Shown here one piece after another: positions 26,212-37,206 of a stretch of 64,000 nucleotides of DNA (the first letter of the stretch is position 1; each line of letters begins with the position of its first letter). The DNA lies in assembly GCF_026262505.1 (NCBI RefSeq), contig NC_067203.1, positions 19,325,411 to 19,389,410 on the forward strand, read 5' to 3'. Position numbers and translations under genes: made by a program. Below the pieces are notes generated by a model. It had not been told where the DNA came from. It searched no databases and saw only the letters and a list, made by a program, of their open reading frames with translations. The DNA comes from Trichomonas vaginalis G3 (lineage: Eukaryota > Parabasalia > Trichomonadida > Trichomonadidae).

Positions 26212-27489
26212 ATGTCGAAAGAAACAGCGTCTATGAGAGAAATACAACACAACCGACAACTCATTTTGCAAGCTCTAAATAAGAACACAACAAACTTTTC
26301 AAACTATTCTAAGATATCTGAGTCATTGAAAGAAGGAAACTTAAAACTGACATTAAACCCTTTAACAGACGAGTTTCTGTTTCAAGACAGTAAGAACCAT
26401 ACTGTTTGTATAAATCCAACAAAAGGAACTTTAAACGAGAAACCTATAAAAGAACTTCTTTTGAAAGCAGATGTTGACAACAAAGCTGACAAAGAGTATG
26501 TCATTGAAAAAGTTCAAGAAGAACATGACAGAGCAGATGCAACATATGCAACGAAAGAACATACTCATCCTGAACTAGCAGACAAAACATATGTTGACAA
26601 TAAAATGTCAAGTGAAGTGACAAGAGCTGAAAACGAATATTCTAAAAAGACTCATACACATACCATTGCAAATATTACAAACTTACAAGAAACCTTAAAC
26701 AAGAAAAGTGACGTTGGACATACACACGATTTCTTCGCAACTGTTGGTATAGAAAATATTGCAGGAACGGTTGAAGAACCTGATGGAACTGGTGGGGATG
26801 TATTAAATTGGAAACCTCCTAACTTTCCACAAGGTTTAACATCGGATGAAGACACGACGATGAAATACACTAGATGTAGAAATGTCTATGTCATGGAGGA
26901 TGAAAACAATGTTAAATTCACTGCTCAAGATTTATATGATAAGAAAGCTGACAAAACATATGTTAACGATGAGTTAGATAAAAAAGCTGACAAAACATAT
27001 GTTAACGATGAGTTAGATAAAAAAGCTGACAAAACAGAGCTTCAAACGTTAAAGACAGAAATACTTCAAACACTATATCCTATAGGTTCTATTTACACGT
27101 CAATGAACTCTACCAGACCAGAAGTAGTACTTGGTTCGAACTTGGACTCAAATAGTCGACAGGTTTTTGTATTGTGCAAACTCTTCAAAGGAAACAGGTG
27201 GAAGTAAAACGATTTCAGGTGAAAACTTACTGCGCACAGTCACTACATAGATTTAAGTACATCTCAAGCAGGTTGGCATAAGCATAGATTTTGGGATTGG
27301 TCAGCAATGAAAAAAGGTAAAGGATATGATGTTAAAGACAACGTTCAGTTTGCTATAAATTGTTTCTGGGTGACACAGGGAGAAGGAAACCATACACATC
27401 GCGTTTCAGGGTATACGCAAACAACGGGACAAAGTAAAGACTACATGCCACCTTACATGACAGTTTACGCATGGTATAGAATTGCTTAG
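26212..27489 (+). pseudogene. Maverick fibre-like gene region (broken)
   Basis: The first part has alpha-helical, coiled-coil sequence with repeats of KADKTYVNDELD, and HTHTIANITNLQ-type blocks. The region closes with a collar-like end (MPPYMTVYAWYRIA), as in phage tail-fibre and other trimeric receptor-binding proteins. It is probably the attachment fibre of the virus-like particle. The region is broken, about once. Confidence 0.7.
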
Positions 27490-28418
27490 TCGTCATTTTC
27501 AACTTCTTTAGCATATTCGTCAGGAGTTGTCTTATATTTGTTAGGAACTGTCTTTGAAAGTATACCACCTTGAACTTTGACAAGTTTGAAACGAGGTCTG
27601 ACAATAGTAGTTTTATCTTCTGCTTGCAGTCTGTACATTTTGCCATGTTTGCCTAAAACTTCATAATATTCTCTTGTATACTTTCTTCTATTTTTACGAA
27701 CACGAATGTGAGTACCTGTCGGGTTCCCATTGTTGTCATAGTCAATAGTATTTTCATATGGGTCGCGTTTAGGTATTTCTATTTTTACTTTGTCACCTTT
27801 CTTAAGTTTGAAGCCTGGCATTCTTTCTTGTTTGTCTCTTTTGACTAAACTATTAAATATATAGTCTTTCTCTAAGTCAGGGTTGTTTTTCATTTCTTCG
27901 GGGGAATGGTTTCCCAAACCTTTTTGTTTACGGCTATTGTAAATATTTAAAACTTGTCTCATCTTTGCCATGGAGAAGTGTCTATATTTGTCGTCATATG
28001 ACATTTCATTTGCTTCACCACCTTGTGGTTGGTTTAAGTCTCTTAACATTTTTATACAACCGTCAATGACACCAAGAGCAGAATGGTTTTGGTCGACAAT
28101 GAAATATTGGTTTACATTTTTTGAACGCAGATAGTTTTTAATATCGTCTGATTTGAAAGAACTTTCACAGTCAGATGTCAGTTTTGTTGGATGGTATTTG
28201 TCAACGAATATTGTCAAAGCAGTTTTCACATCTAAAATATTTTTGGACCATAATGGTATGGCTTCACAGTATCTTGTGTTTTGACCAAAAAATATTAGCC
28301 AGTATGGTGGTCCATCTTCTCTATACCTCGGAATGTTTTCCAAGATATCCATAAACCAAGCATTTGGTGTTGAACTAAAGATTTTTATCATGAGTGCTTT
28401 CTTTGTCCTTAGAAACAT
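27486..28418 (-). CDS. Maverick integrase (retroviral-type, rve core)
   Basis: A 310-residue frame with an rve-type core. WFMDI and LTSDCESSF carry the first two acidic residues, and a helix HSALGVIDGCIKMLRD lies where the third is expected. A basic C-terminal region with a chromodomain/SH3-like stretch (FKLKKGDKVKIEI, REYYEVLGKHGKMYRL) follows. In this family it inserts the linear element and creates the target duplication. It lies tail-to-tail with the fibre-like gene. Confidence 0.85.
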   Translation of the reverse strand: MFLRTKKALMIKIFSSTPNAWFMDILENIPRYREDGPPYWLIFFGQNTRYCEAIPLWSKNILDVKTALTIFVDKYHPTKLTSDCESSFKSDDIKNYLRSKNVNQYFIVDQNHSALGVIDGCIKMLRDLNQPQGGEANEMSYDDKYRHFSMAKMRQVLNIYNSRKQKGLGNHSPEEMKNNPDLEKDYIFNSLVKRDKQERMPGFKLKKGDKVKIEIPKRDPYENTIDYDNNGNPTGTHIRVRKNRRKYTREYYEVLGKHGKMYRLQAEDKTTIVRPRFKLVKVQGGILSKTVPNKYKTTPDEYAKEVENDD

Positions 28419-28460
28419 AGGGGTCCTTGTTTGGATTCGTCATTTTTTAACCCATAAGAA

Positions 28461-28861
28461 ATGGGTTTATTTGGCGCATTAGCAGGAGTTGCATCCAGAT
28501 TTTTGCCCGCAGTGGGAACAATAGCCAGAGGTGCATTTGGAATTGGAAGGAAGATTTTGAGTACATTAGGTATACTTAAAGAGAAAGCACAACCTATTAT
28601 ACAAACTGTACAGAAAGGTTGGGAGTAGCACGAGATGCAGCAAATCTTATTCCAAATCCTGAAACAAGAGGAAAAGTTCAAGGATGGATGGACAATGTAG
28701 GAAGACAAGCAGGAAACTACTATAACAAAGCAAATGACTACTATAACCAAGCAGGGCACTATATGGACCAAGGTGAAAGATTCTTTAACAGAGGATATAA
28801 CCATGCACAACAGTGGGTAAACAACAACCAACCGCAACCGCCTCAAACGTGGGGAATGTAA
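28461..28861 (+). pseudogene. Maverick small amphipathic/virion-like gene region (broken)
   Basis: Starts MGLFGALAGVASRFLPAVGT, an amphipathic Gly/Ala-rich helix. The region later holds Tyr/Asn/Gln-rich sequence (YYNKANDYYNQAGHYMDQ). It resembles membrane-active minor virion proteins in character only. It is broken about once. Confidence 0.5.
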
Positions 28862-28879
28862 ATTTTTTACTGAGATGAA

Positions 28880-29035
28880 ATGAACAATACAGCATTGAGA
28901 CAAATGGGTTCAAGATGGATTTGTCGGCTTCCAGCAGTTACACAACCACGTGTTTGTCAAGTTCTTCCTATACCTCAGGAAGTTTTAGACCGACTTAAAA
29001 AACCTAAACAACCAGTTGAAAACAAACCAAACTAA
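28880..29035 (+). CDS. Maverick unknown protein (51 aa)
   Basis: A short intact frame MNNTALRQMGSRWICRLPAV with a Lys/Pro-rich tail. Its leader (TTTTTTACTGAGATGAA just before the ATG) is repeated almost exactly before the next gene at 29055, which supports both as real transcribed genes. Function unknown. Confidence 0.5.
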   Translation: MNNTALRQMGSRWICRLPAVTQPRVCQVLPIPQEVLDRLKKPKQPVENKPN

Positions 29036-29054
29036 AATTTTTTACTGAGATGAA

Positions 29055-29628
29055 ATGACCGAAGAAGTTGAAACGGTAGATTTGACACCACAAACAAAAA
29101 GTTCAGAACCATTGTCAAAACCTGTCAAAGAACTTACAGATGAAGAGAAAAATTCAATAATAGAAAGTGCCAGGTCTGGAAATACAAACCCTAACTACAA
29201 AGTCACTTTTCATAGAAATGGAACGGCTAGTATCTCAAAAAAGAAACAGACTCTCACAAATAAAATATTGAAGTCTGAAGGAGCTTTCGAGACAACAGAT
29301 GGAAAAGTTTACTTCACTGACCAACAGTTCATTATAGAACATCTCATTGACTTAGAGTCGAAATATTCTAAACTTTACAACAAACACAAAAAGTTGAAAG
29401 GAAAACAAAAACAAATGGCATATGATATTTATGAAGATGTTGACGACACAACTACCTGCAAGTGAAGTAAAGTCAGAGGAACCGAAAAGTGACGAAAAAC
29501 CGATAGAAGAAGAAAAACCAAAAACTGAAGATAAACCAAAACCAAAGTTTAGTTTCAAACTAAAACCTTCATTAGCTGGTATGGGTTGGCGTCAAAGACT
29601 TATGGCAGCAGGTGGTTATGTAAAGTAA
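29055..29628 (+). pseudogene. Maverick unknown gene region (broken)
   Basis: The opening stretch carries a conserved-looking block (ESARSGNTNPNYKVTFHRNG) and a coiled coil. The region ends in Lys/Pro/Glu-rich sequence. It shares its leader with the 28880 gene. Broken about once; family not recognised. Confidence 0.5.
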
Positions 29629-29658
29629 AGAAAAAAATATTTTTTTATTTTTATAAAA

Positions 29659-31801
29659 ATGCCCCCGTATAGAATGGATAGAAAATCTGCTAGAATAAAA
29701 GCAGAGTTAGCAAAGATATGGTTGGAGAGTTTCGAAGAATTTTAAATATAGGAAGGGAAGACCCATAAAAGTCTATGACAAACTGTCTGGTCTTCGCTAC
29801 GAAATGGACTTAGAAACAGCACGCGCAAATTATCCAAACAGACTAGAGAGGTTAGAAGAAGAACGTCTTATGGACATGCCTTTCGATGTTAGTGAACCTC
29901 AAGTTGAAGGACACGACGGCTTTGCCAGATTCTACTGGAAACATGACGAACAATTGCATCCTTTGAGAAGGAAAAAAAGGTGTGAAGAACATGCTCCCAT
30001 GGAAAGAACAAGATATGCATATGAAAAGTATCGTGAAGTTAGAAGTCAAATTACATCTGGTCGAACCTTTACAGTAAACTTTGACGAAGGAAAGAACAAA
30101 GAAGGCTTCATGGGTGTACTTGCTGCATACAAGACGGAAATAAGAAAGGATACAATCTCAGACTACCGTAACAGATTTGGATGGTCACATTTACTATGCA
30201 CATGGCAATGTCACAACAGCTGCACAACTTCTTGACGCTTTCAAGACTACAAAGAGAGAACAAATGGTTGACTCCGACTCAGACATTTTGAATGCAATTG
30301 AAGGAATTGCAAGCGTGAAGTTCGAATGGTACAACCTAACCCTCAAGCAGTCAGACAACATGCTGGATACTTCCCGTTCATAAATAAGTCTGACATTGAC
30401 TTGACAAGGTATGGAATTTACAATTCAATTGAAACAATTGTCAATGAACCTTGTATTCTTACATGTCTCAGGAACTCTGGTCTTGTTACAGATGAGAAGA
30501 TGAAGTATCTTGAGTCATGTGTGAAGACAAGGTACATTCTCAGAGGTCAATTGGCAAAAATTGCACCGTTGGCAAATGTCAATATCCGAGTCAACATACC
30601 GATAGAAAGGTTCTTCACATGACGACTATGTTGTTGACAAAGACTTACCATGGTTGAAGATTGTAATTGTCCACAACCACTTCATGTTGAACGAAAGTCT
30701 TACAAACCCATTGTTCGGAAAAGGCAAGTGCAACATTGTCAGAGCTGTAAACATTCTTTTCGAGAAAGGTTTGTTGGAACCAATTCCAGATGACAAGCTG
30801 ACAGAAACTTTTGTACCAAAAGACGAAACAAACTTTTCATTGTTAGCAAGACCAAAAGTTGTTCCAGACAAAGTTCTAGTACAAAAGAAGTACACAGTTC
30901 CAAAAGGAGTTGGATTGTTCGGATACCAACCTGAACCAGAAGAACTTCCAATGAGGTTGCAAGAACTTCAAGATGCTATAAACAAACTTCCATTGAGACA
31001 TCCAATTGACGTCAAATTGTATTGGAGAGCATCTGAGTTAGGTCAGAAGGTTTTATATGAAACAGGTTGCTTCGACGATGTTTATGAGATAACAGGAGAA
31101 GTTTCTCAGAAGATAAGAGACTCACTTGAATTTCCACAAACTGGACCATTGGATGCGACAAGTTCGACTCAGATGAAAAAATATACTATGTCGACCTTAA
31201 CGCCGCATACATGAGGTTCGTCCAATATATCCCGACTGGAATTCCAAACGAAGATGGTGAGTTCCCAGGAAGGAACTATACAGTTGGAAAAGTCATACAA
31301 CAACTGTATGATATTAGGAAAGCTTCAAACCCCAAACTTGCAATGACACTCAAATTGCTTATGAATTCGACATGGGGATATTCCATTAAGAAACCTCAAG
31401 AGATGAAGAGTAAACATTATGAGAAGGTCGACAACTTTGTTGAAAGGTTTTCTCCTTTTGTTTTGAAGTACGAATTCACTCAAGGTCAAAGTGGCTTAGT
31501 AACCACATTAAAACCTATTGTCGAACATTGGTCTTACCCTCAGTTCGCAAAGGCAGTCCTTGACGAGTACAACAAATTCTTCTCCGAAGTCAAATCCAAA
31601 GTGAAGGTTTACTATGAGAACATTGACGCACTCATGACGAACGAAGAAGGATACAACAAACTCATTGAAATGGGAATGGTCGGTGAAAAGATGGGTCAAT
31701 TCAAATTGGACAAAATTTTCACCGAAGTTCATGTCCTCTCCAAGCGTAAGTATTGGGGCATACTTGAAGACGGCACAGAAATAAAACATTGCATGAAATA
31801 A
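29659..31801 (+). pseudogene. Maverick protein-primed DNA polymerase B region (broken)
   Basis: Family B polymerase motifs are visible across the region: a motif A-like stretch ending in MRFVQYIPTG, motif B as KLLMNSTWGYS, and motif C as VYYENIDALMT. Protein-primed polymerases of this type replicate Polintons from their ends. The region is broken in about four places. An A/T palindrome (AAAAAAATATTTTTTT) lies just before its start. Confidence 0.85.
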
Positions 31802-31990
31802 AAAATTTTTATATTCCTTCCTAGCTAATTTCCGTTTAATTTCATGGTCGCCCTCGGAGTCTTTGAATCGGACAGGTCGAGTTACACCATTCTTGGTCTC
31901 AAACTCATATATAACCTGTTTGTCTGTATTTTCGTCGACTATGGCACGAGACACGAACATTGACCAAACGGACAAAAAGTGTCATTTCGG

Positions 31991-32254
31991 ATGGTCAAGC
32001 AGCCAATCGCATTCGAGCACTTCGAAGAAGCCTTACGTTCCAAGGGAGAGGGTGTCTGGTGCAAGGGAGAGGTCATGAGACTCTACGAGCAGTACATCCT
32101 CAATGCTTGGGAGGACAAATCGTCCTTGGATTGGCAATTCTTCCAACTCCTCTGGGACGACCTCCTATGCAACTGGGATGACGAAAGAGTCCAATTCAAA
32201 GGTCGGGAACTAATTTTGCAAATTGCCCTTAATTTAACCCACTTAATGAACTAA
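31991..32254 (+). CDS. Maverick cargo ORF, unknown (87 aa)
   Basis: An open frame MVKQPIAFEHFEEALRSKGE rich in Trp, Glu and Leu (LDWQFFQLLWDDLLCNWDDE). It reads like a helical protein. Family unknown, and whether it is functional is uncertain. Confidence 0.4.
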   Translation: MVKQPIAFEHFEEALRSKGEGVWCKGEVMRLYEQYILNAWEDKSSLDWQFFQLLWDDLLCNWDDERVQFKGRELILQIALNLTHLMN

Positions 32255-32303
32255 ACACCTAAATTTACTCGGGGTTTCCCCCTAAAATAAAATTTTTTTA
32301 CTC

Positions 32304-32997
32304 TTAGAACCACTCGAGGTTCTCCTTACGGTTGTTGAGCTTGTCACCGTCAATGTGTCTGACCCTCGTCTTCTTGTCTGGATTTGGAACCCATTGAATT
32401 GCGACAAGCTTGCCCATGGAGATTGAACCGCGATTCCGAAGGTTAAGGTTCAAGTGTCCCAAGTTGTTGAGGACTGGGGTAAGAACCTTGCCTGTCTCCT
32501 TGTTGCGGATTTGGTATGGGTAGGGTTGGGAAATTTCGTAAGTGTCATCGGCAACAAGGGTTGCCCATTCCTTCAGGAACTTCTTCTTCTTCCTCTTCTT
32601 CTCGTGTTTCTCTTCTTCCTCTTCTTCCTCGACAATTCCTTCTTCAATTCTGTGTTCACGAAGTACGGTGTTGCATGTTCTGTCCTTTCCGAGTACCTTC
32701 CAGATGGCGTCTATCTCTTCGAAGAAACGGTAGATGAGTCTGGCAAGGTCTCGGTTCTCTCTCGCGTAAATGCAAGGTTTCCGTGAAATCGTTCAGGCAT
32801 TTCTCATTGGAAGCTTGGTTCATGAGGAACTCACCTTTAAGTCCCTTCATCTCTTCCATAAGACTACTTTGGAGAGTCTTAATGGTGTTTGTCAGATGAG
32901 CTTTCAATTGGGCAATTTGAATTTGAACTGGGCGCTTGTCTGGCAACCTTGAAAGGACATCTGCCATTGTGTTCGGCTTCGGTGCTTGTTCGGACAT
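32304..32997 (-). pseudogene. Maverick cargo: HNH-endonuclease-like gene region (broken)
   Basis: The 3' part of the region on the minus strand carries a clear HNH-type block (VAIQWVPNPDKKTRVRHIDG, then DKLNNRKENLEWF), the wording of phage and intron HNH nucleases. The 5' part starts MSEQAPKPNTMADVLSRLPD and is helical. HNH genes are selfish passengers in many viruses. Broken, with perhaps two breaks. Confidence 0.65.
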
Positions 32998-33680
32998 CGA
33001 AAAAATGAAGTGGTTTGAGAATGACGGTTTTACTTCAAAAAGCTTGTTATGACAGTTAAGTCATACAACCAAGTTTAAAATAATATCTTGTTCTTCTTCT
33101 GAACGTTTGTTGTCTCCTTCCGATAAAAGTTTCGAACATGAGAACCAAAAAAACGTTTTTTGAGATTGCGGAAGAGTTCAGGCAAAACGTTCATATTCTG
33201 GATATGTTGGGAGCAGTTCAAAACATCTGAGCTGACTTTCGGACAAAAATTGGGACAATGTCAGAAAATTCATCTTTGGTCGGACTGCTTGAAGGTAAGT
33301 CCCTTACATGAAGTAGCTCTGGTAAAGTCTTCTCATTTCTGCTAACTTTGGAGTATAGCTTCGTAGTTTAGAAGTTTTAATTTTAATTTCTTATTCCACT
33401 CTTTACTTCTAAACGGTAAGTATCCATGAGGTCAAGAGTAGCTTTGGTAGCTTTAAGTGGAGCTATCTGTTCCTTGACTTGTGCAATTTGGTTGCAATTG
33501 TGGTTTGAGCTCCTTCAAGTTCGCCGTCTATGTCGTTCTCAACGCCTTCAACCATGGCTTGAAACTCTTCATCGGTCCATTGAGATTGGTGTGGACGAAT
33601 TTAATTGCTTCATTCAAAAAATGAAAAAAAATGTTTTTACTCTAAACGTAAAGGTTTACTGAACTGGTTGGATGTCGCCT

Positions 33681-34022
33681 TCACAGGTTATGTAGAACGG
33701 CTGACCCGAGAAGTGAAGGAGACCCTTTGAGAATTTGGCTCATTCTTGGGAAAGGGTTCTCTCTGGTTGGAAGTTGTATCCAAGGACGCTTGGCAAAGAA
33801 CTTGAGAAGAGCTTCTTTCTTTGCTTGCTTTATGTCGTCGTAGGCTGTCCCGTCTGGTATTTGAATTGGAATTCCAGTCGAAGTCTCGAGATTCAAGGCA
33901 GCCCTTCCCGTTATCCAACAGTTAACAAGCTTGCCTTTTACATTCTGCCTGAGGAAGTCTTTAACAAGCTCGTTAATTTCAATTAGGTAAATTGCCTCGT
34001 CGGTAGGTTCGACCTCGACCAT
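33681..34022 (-). CDS. Maverick cargo ORF, unknown (113 aa)
   Basis: An open frame from ATG, MVEVEPTDEAIYLIEINELV and on, with a compact mixed alpha/beta look and ending just after KGSPSLLGS. It starts directly beside the minisatellite at 34023. Not recognised. Confidence 0.45.
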   Translation of the reverse strand: MVEVEPTDEAIYLIEINELVKDFLRQNVKGKLVNCWITGRAALNLETSTGIPIQIPDGTAYDDIKQAKKEALLKFFAKRPWIQLPTRENPFPRMSQILKGSPSLLGSAVLHNL

Positions 34023-34320
34023 TGCTACTGTCAGTAAAAAGTACTGCTACTGTCAGAAAAAGTACTGCTACTGTCAGAAAAAAGTACTGCTACTGTCAGT
34101 AAAAGTACTGCTACTGTCAGTAGCAGTACTGCTAGGAGCAGTAAAAGTACTGCTACGAGCAGTAAAAAGGAAAATTTGAGAGGGTTTTCGACGATAAAGT
34201 ACTGCTACTGTCAGTAAAAGTACTGCTACTGTCAGAAAAAGTACTGCTACTGTCAGAAAAAGTACTGCTACTGTCAGTAAAAGTACTGCTACTGACAGTA
34301 GCAGTACTGCTAGGAGCAGA
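34023..34320. repeat. Minisatellite, 20-21 bp unit, two arrays
   Basis: Units of AGTACTGCTACTGTCAGAAA or close variants fill 34023-34168 and 34196-34320, separated by an unrelated spacer of about 27 bp. Each array ends with a palindromic turn (ACTGCTACTG next to CAGTAGCAGT) and can fold back on itself. Confidence 0.85.
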
Positions 34321-34360
34321 GATTTTTATCGTTGTGGTCCGACGGTTAAGCCACAAACGA

Positions 34361-34929
34361 ATGTCCGACGTCCCACCAACCGAGCCATTCCCAAACCAGA
34401 GGAACCTAAAGCACCAGCCCTGCACCTCAGTTCCAGCAAGTCCCTCCACCAAATTACTACCAATTTCCACCTCAAGGTTACTACCAATTTCCACTACAAG
34501 GCTTCCCGAACTACCTCCTCAGCCTATGCCTACTTCCCCAACCCTTGGATGTTCCAGCAAGCTCCACCCCAGCAATTCCAATCTCAATCCAAGAGAGACC
34601 AAGAGTTCGAAGAAGGTCTGAACCGTTTACGCAAAGAGTATGCCACAGCCCCTATGGAAGACGACAGGCTTTCAGTCTCTTCCCTAAGGTCGACCAATTC
34701 GACTCGTACCACAGATTCGGTTCGTGACCGTGACGACTACCTCAAGCAGTCTGAGAGACTCTTCATCCTACAACCATTTACAGTTGGAGCTCTCAAGAAC
34801 ATGCGCAATTACGAAGGTCAAACACCAGCTGGAGACCGTAAAACAGACGTACTCGCAAGAGCAGTCCAACTGGTCAAAACAAAGACTGAGATAGTCGACT
34901 TCATTCTTGCAGCTTGCCCATACAAGTAA
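34361..34929 (+). pseudogene. Maverick cargo: Pro/Gln-rich gene region, unknown
   Basis: Pro/Gln/Ser-rich sequence leads into an open frame from 34549 (MFQQAPPQQFQSQSKRDQEF and on) with a folded-looking end (FILQPFTVGALKNMRNYEGQ, VDFILAACPYK). The front part appears broken once. Not recognised. Confidence 0.4.
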
Positions 34930-34959
34930 AAAAAAATAAACAATTACGAGTTAAACTTT

Positions 34960-35160
34960 TTATTCTTTCTTTTCTGAGTTGTTTAGAGCTGGTTTCTCTT
35001 GTAGGAACCTTTCGTACTCTTCCATGGTCATGTAATTGCGAATTTGGTACGCAATTCCAGGTTCGTTGTTTTTGAACCTTACGTATGTAACGCTTCCATC
35101 CTCCTCAGGGAAGTAAGCTGCTAACATCTGACCAAGTTTTCTCGGTGACTCGGAGCTCAT
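34960..35160 (-). CDS. Maverick cargo ORF, unknown (66 aa)
   Basis: An intact small acidic protein, MSSESPRKLGQMLAAYFPEE and on, containing YMTMEEYERFLQEKP. No family recognised. Confidence 0.45.
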   Translation of the reverse strand: MSSESPRKLGQMLAAYFPEEDGSVTYVRFKNNEPGIAYQIRNYMTMEEYERFLQEKPALNNSEKKE

Positions 35161-35200
35161 AAAAATGTCACTTTTTAAACGTTAAGTTTTTAGTCTTATT

Positions 35201-35395
35201 TTACCCTTTGTTTACCCTTTGTTTGTCAATGTAGTATTGGAGTGCAATTTCTCCAAATTCTCTATGTCGGAGTTCTTCAGCATTTTCCAAGGTGTACCTG
35301 GAGAACTCAAAAAAGTTGTCAAGAAGATACTGCCATGCTGCTCTTCTGAGTTCGTCGGTATTTTGGAAGTGTTGCACCTTCGAGTCTTCGGACAT
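35201..35395 (-). CDS. Maverick cargo ORF, unknown (64 aa)
   Basis: Start chosen at MSEDSKVQHFQNTDELRRAA because an A-rich leader like those of neighbouring genes lies just before it; the frame itself opens further upstream. Helical, with FGEIALQYYIDKQR near the end. Function unknown. Confidence 0.45.
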   Translation of the reverse strand: MSEDSKVQHFQNTDELRRAAWQYLLDNFFEFSRYTLENAEELRHREFGEIALQYYIDKQRVNKG

Positions 35396-35439
35396 GAAAA
35401 AAATGACACTTTTTCTATTAAACCGTTTTGGCATTTCTC

Positions 35440-35619
35440 ATGAGTGAGTATAGTTCTGCCGAACCATTGGAAGAGAAGAAGTACCCTTGCTGGCAAAAGA
35501 CAAAAATAGTTGCCTTAGTTGTCATTGCAATTGTACTCGTAATTGAATTCATTGTACTTCTCTTCACGTACATAAAACTCAGCAATGGTATTTGCTTTAA
35601 GAAGCTACCATCTTACTAA
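35440..35619 (+). CDS. Maverick single-pass membrane protein (59 aa)
   Basis: Start chosen at MSEYSSAEPLEEKKYPCWQK. Residues about 24-46 (IVALVVIAIVLVIEFIVLLF) form one membrane helix, followed by a short Cys-containing tail. A small viral-type membrane protein of unknown role. Confidence 0.5.
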   Translation: MSEYSSAEPLEEKKYPCWQKTKIVALVVIAIVLVIEFIVLLFTYIKLSNGICFKKLPSY

Positions 35620-35634
35620 GACTAAACACTTAGA

Positions 35635-37074
35635 TTTTTCAAGCTTGACTTTTTACAATTTGAATTTTACACCCAAAAATATATTTTAGGGTAGAAGGGT
35701 ATATCTACCCCGTTTTCTACCCTCTTTTCTACCATCGTAGAAAACACACAAAACTCTTGAATTTTGTTGCTGAATTCAATAAAAATATATTTTAGGGTAG
35801 AAGGGTATATCTACCCCGTTTTCTACCCTCTTTTCTACCATCGTAGAAAACACACAAAACTCTTGAATTTTGACACTTTCACAAAAAACATAAAAAACAT
35901 AAAAAATAAAGTTGGTTTTTTTAAAAAAATATTTTTTTATTTTTATTGTAAGAACATGTTAGCAACAACAGCACCAAACTCGTTAGTCATGAACCCAACT
36001 TCAATGTTAGTAGAGATGAAAAGCTTCATTCCTTCTTCATATACTTTCGAAACAGAAATCCAGAAGATAAAGCAAGAACTTCTCCAAGGAGATTTAGATT
36101 GCACTGCAAAAGATGAAACAAATGAACAGTATCTTTATGAAATGCAGGACATTATTGACCATTTACCTAAACTACCTGAAATCCAACAACAAAAGCTCAC
36201 TATTCCTGAATTCGACGAAATTGAAGTCAAAGCAACTGACTCAGTAGAAATAAAGAAGTTCATACGAAAGGTTAACTATGAGTTTCTTGGATTTCATTGC
36301 AACCACAAAGTCATGGACAAAGATTGCGATATGGTATATAAGAACATCTCTGACATATACAAATCTGGGGAGTTTAAGACCTACGATAACTTTGTTTCGT
36401 TAGTTGCAAAATGTGTATGGCAGATAAGAGATAAAGATAGAAGAGGTAAGATATGGAATGAACAGATAAAACCCGCAACTTTTGAGTTAAAGAGAGCAAT
36501 TGACGCCTTAGTCATACTAGCAGGTAAGGTTTCAGAATATAACGCAAAAATGAACCCACAATGTTCTAAATGTAAAGCAGCAATGAGGAAATATAACTAC
36601 TCCGTCAAAGAGATAGAAAGAATGAGAAACGACTATGCTGACTTAAAGAAAGAAGTAGAGAAACCAGCAGAAGATAAAATGGACATGTTGACATTTCTAA
36701 ACAAAAACTATCCAACAGCTGACGATTTCCTTCTTTCAGATGTCAAGAAGAAATATAAAGAAACCTTCGGCATTGTTAAAACATTCGATGTACTGACAGA
36801 AGAAATAGAAGCTACGAAATTGTTTAGAATTTCACGAATTCACAATGTTTACCATGTAAAACGCTTATAAAATAACTGGGGTAGAAAAGAGGGTAGAAAA
36901 CGGGGTAGATATACCCTTCTACCCTAAAATATATTTTTGCTGAATTCTGAGTAAAATTCTGAGTAAAATGACATATGGAACACATACTTTTTTCAGTAAG
37001 GACATATGGGGTAGAAATGAGGGTAGAAAACGGGGTAGATATACCCTTCTACCCTAAAATATATTTTTGCTGAA
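35635..37074. repeat. Inverted-repeat cassette inside the Maverick
   Basis: Two copies of an AGGGTAGAAGGGTATATCTA motif (about 35679-35739 and 35782-35846) are matched in inverse by two copies at about 36878-36938 and 37008-37068, enclosing one gene (35956-36870). The motif is a variant of the 86-bp units of the terminal repeats. The 30 bp at 35635-35664 repeat the 3' end of the packaging ATPase gene (37203-37232), so the cassette sits between two copies of that sequence. Confidence 0.75.
35956..36870 (+). CDS. Maverick cassette gene, unknown (304 aa)
   Basis: Start chosen at MLATTAPNSLVMNPTSMLVE, which follows the A/T palindrome and T-rich leader; the open frame extends further upstream through repeat sequence. 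Helical, charged, with a possible Cys pair CSKCKAAMRKYNY near residue 205 and a coiled coil near 215-235. No family recognised. It is the only gene of the inverted-repeat cassette. Confidence 0.6.
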   Translation: MLATTAPNSLVMNPTSMLVEMKSFIPSSYTFETEIQKIKQELLQGDLDCTAKDETNEQYLYEMQDIIDHLPKLPEIQQQKLTIPEFDEIEVKATDSVEIKKFIRKVNYEFLGFHCNHKVMDKDCDMVYKNISDIYKSGEFKTYDNFVSLVAKCVWQIRDKDRRGKIWNEQIKPATFELKRAIDALVILAGKVSEYNAKMNPQCSKCKAAMRKYNYSVKEIERMRNDYADLKKEVEKPAEDKMDMLTFLNKNYPTADDFLLSDVKKKYKETFGIVKTFDVLTEEIEATKLFRISRIHNVYHVKRL

Positions 37075-37206
37075 AAAAATGACCAAATTTCATGAAATTT
37101 CTCTAGACCGACTTTTACAGGGGTAGCCAAAACTCATGAAAATCGTAAAAAATAAGAGAGTATTTTGACAACTTCAAACAAGCAGAGTAAATGAACCATT
37201 TATTTT

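Larger units (their letters stand above)
31802..35640. other. GC-richer cargo zone of the Maverick
   Basis: Between the polymerase and the inverted-repeat cassette the base composition is visibly richer in G+C, with many CTTC/TTGG/CGAC words and different codon habits from the rest of the element. It holds an HNH-like gene, a minisatellite and several short unrecognised genes, several of them broken. This looks like DNA acquired separately from the core. Confidence 0.6.
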
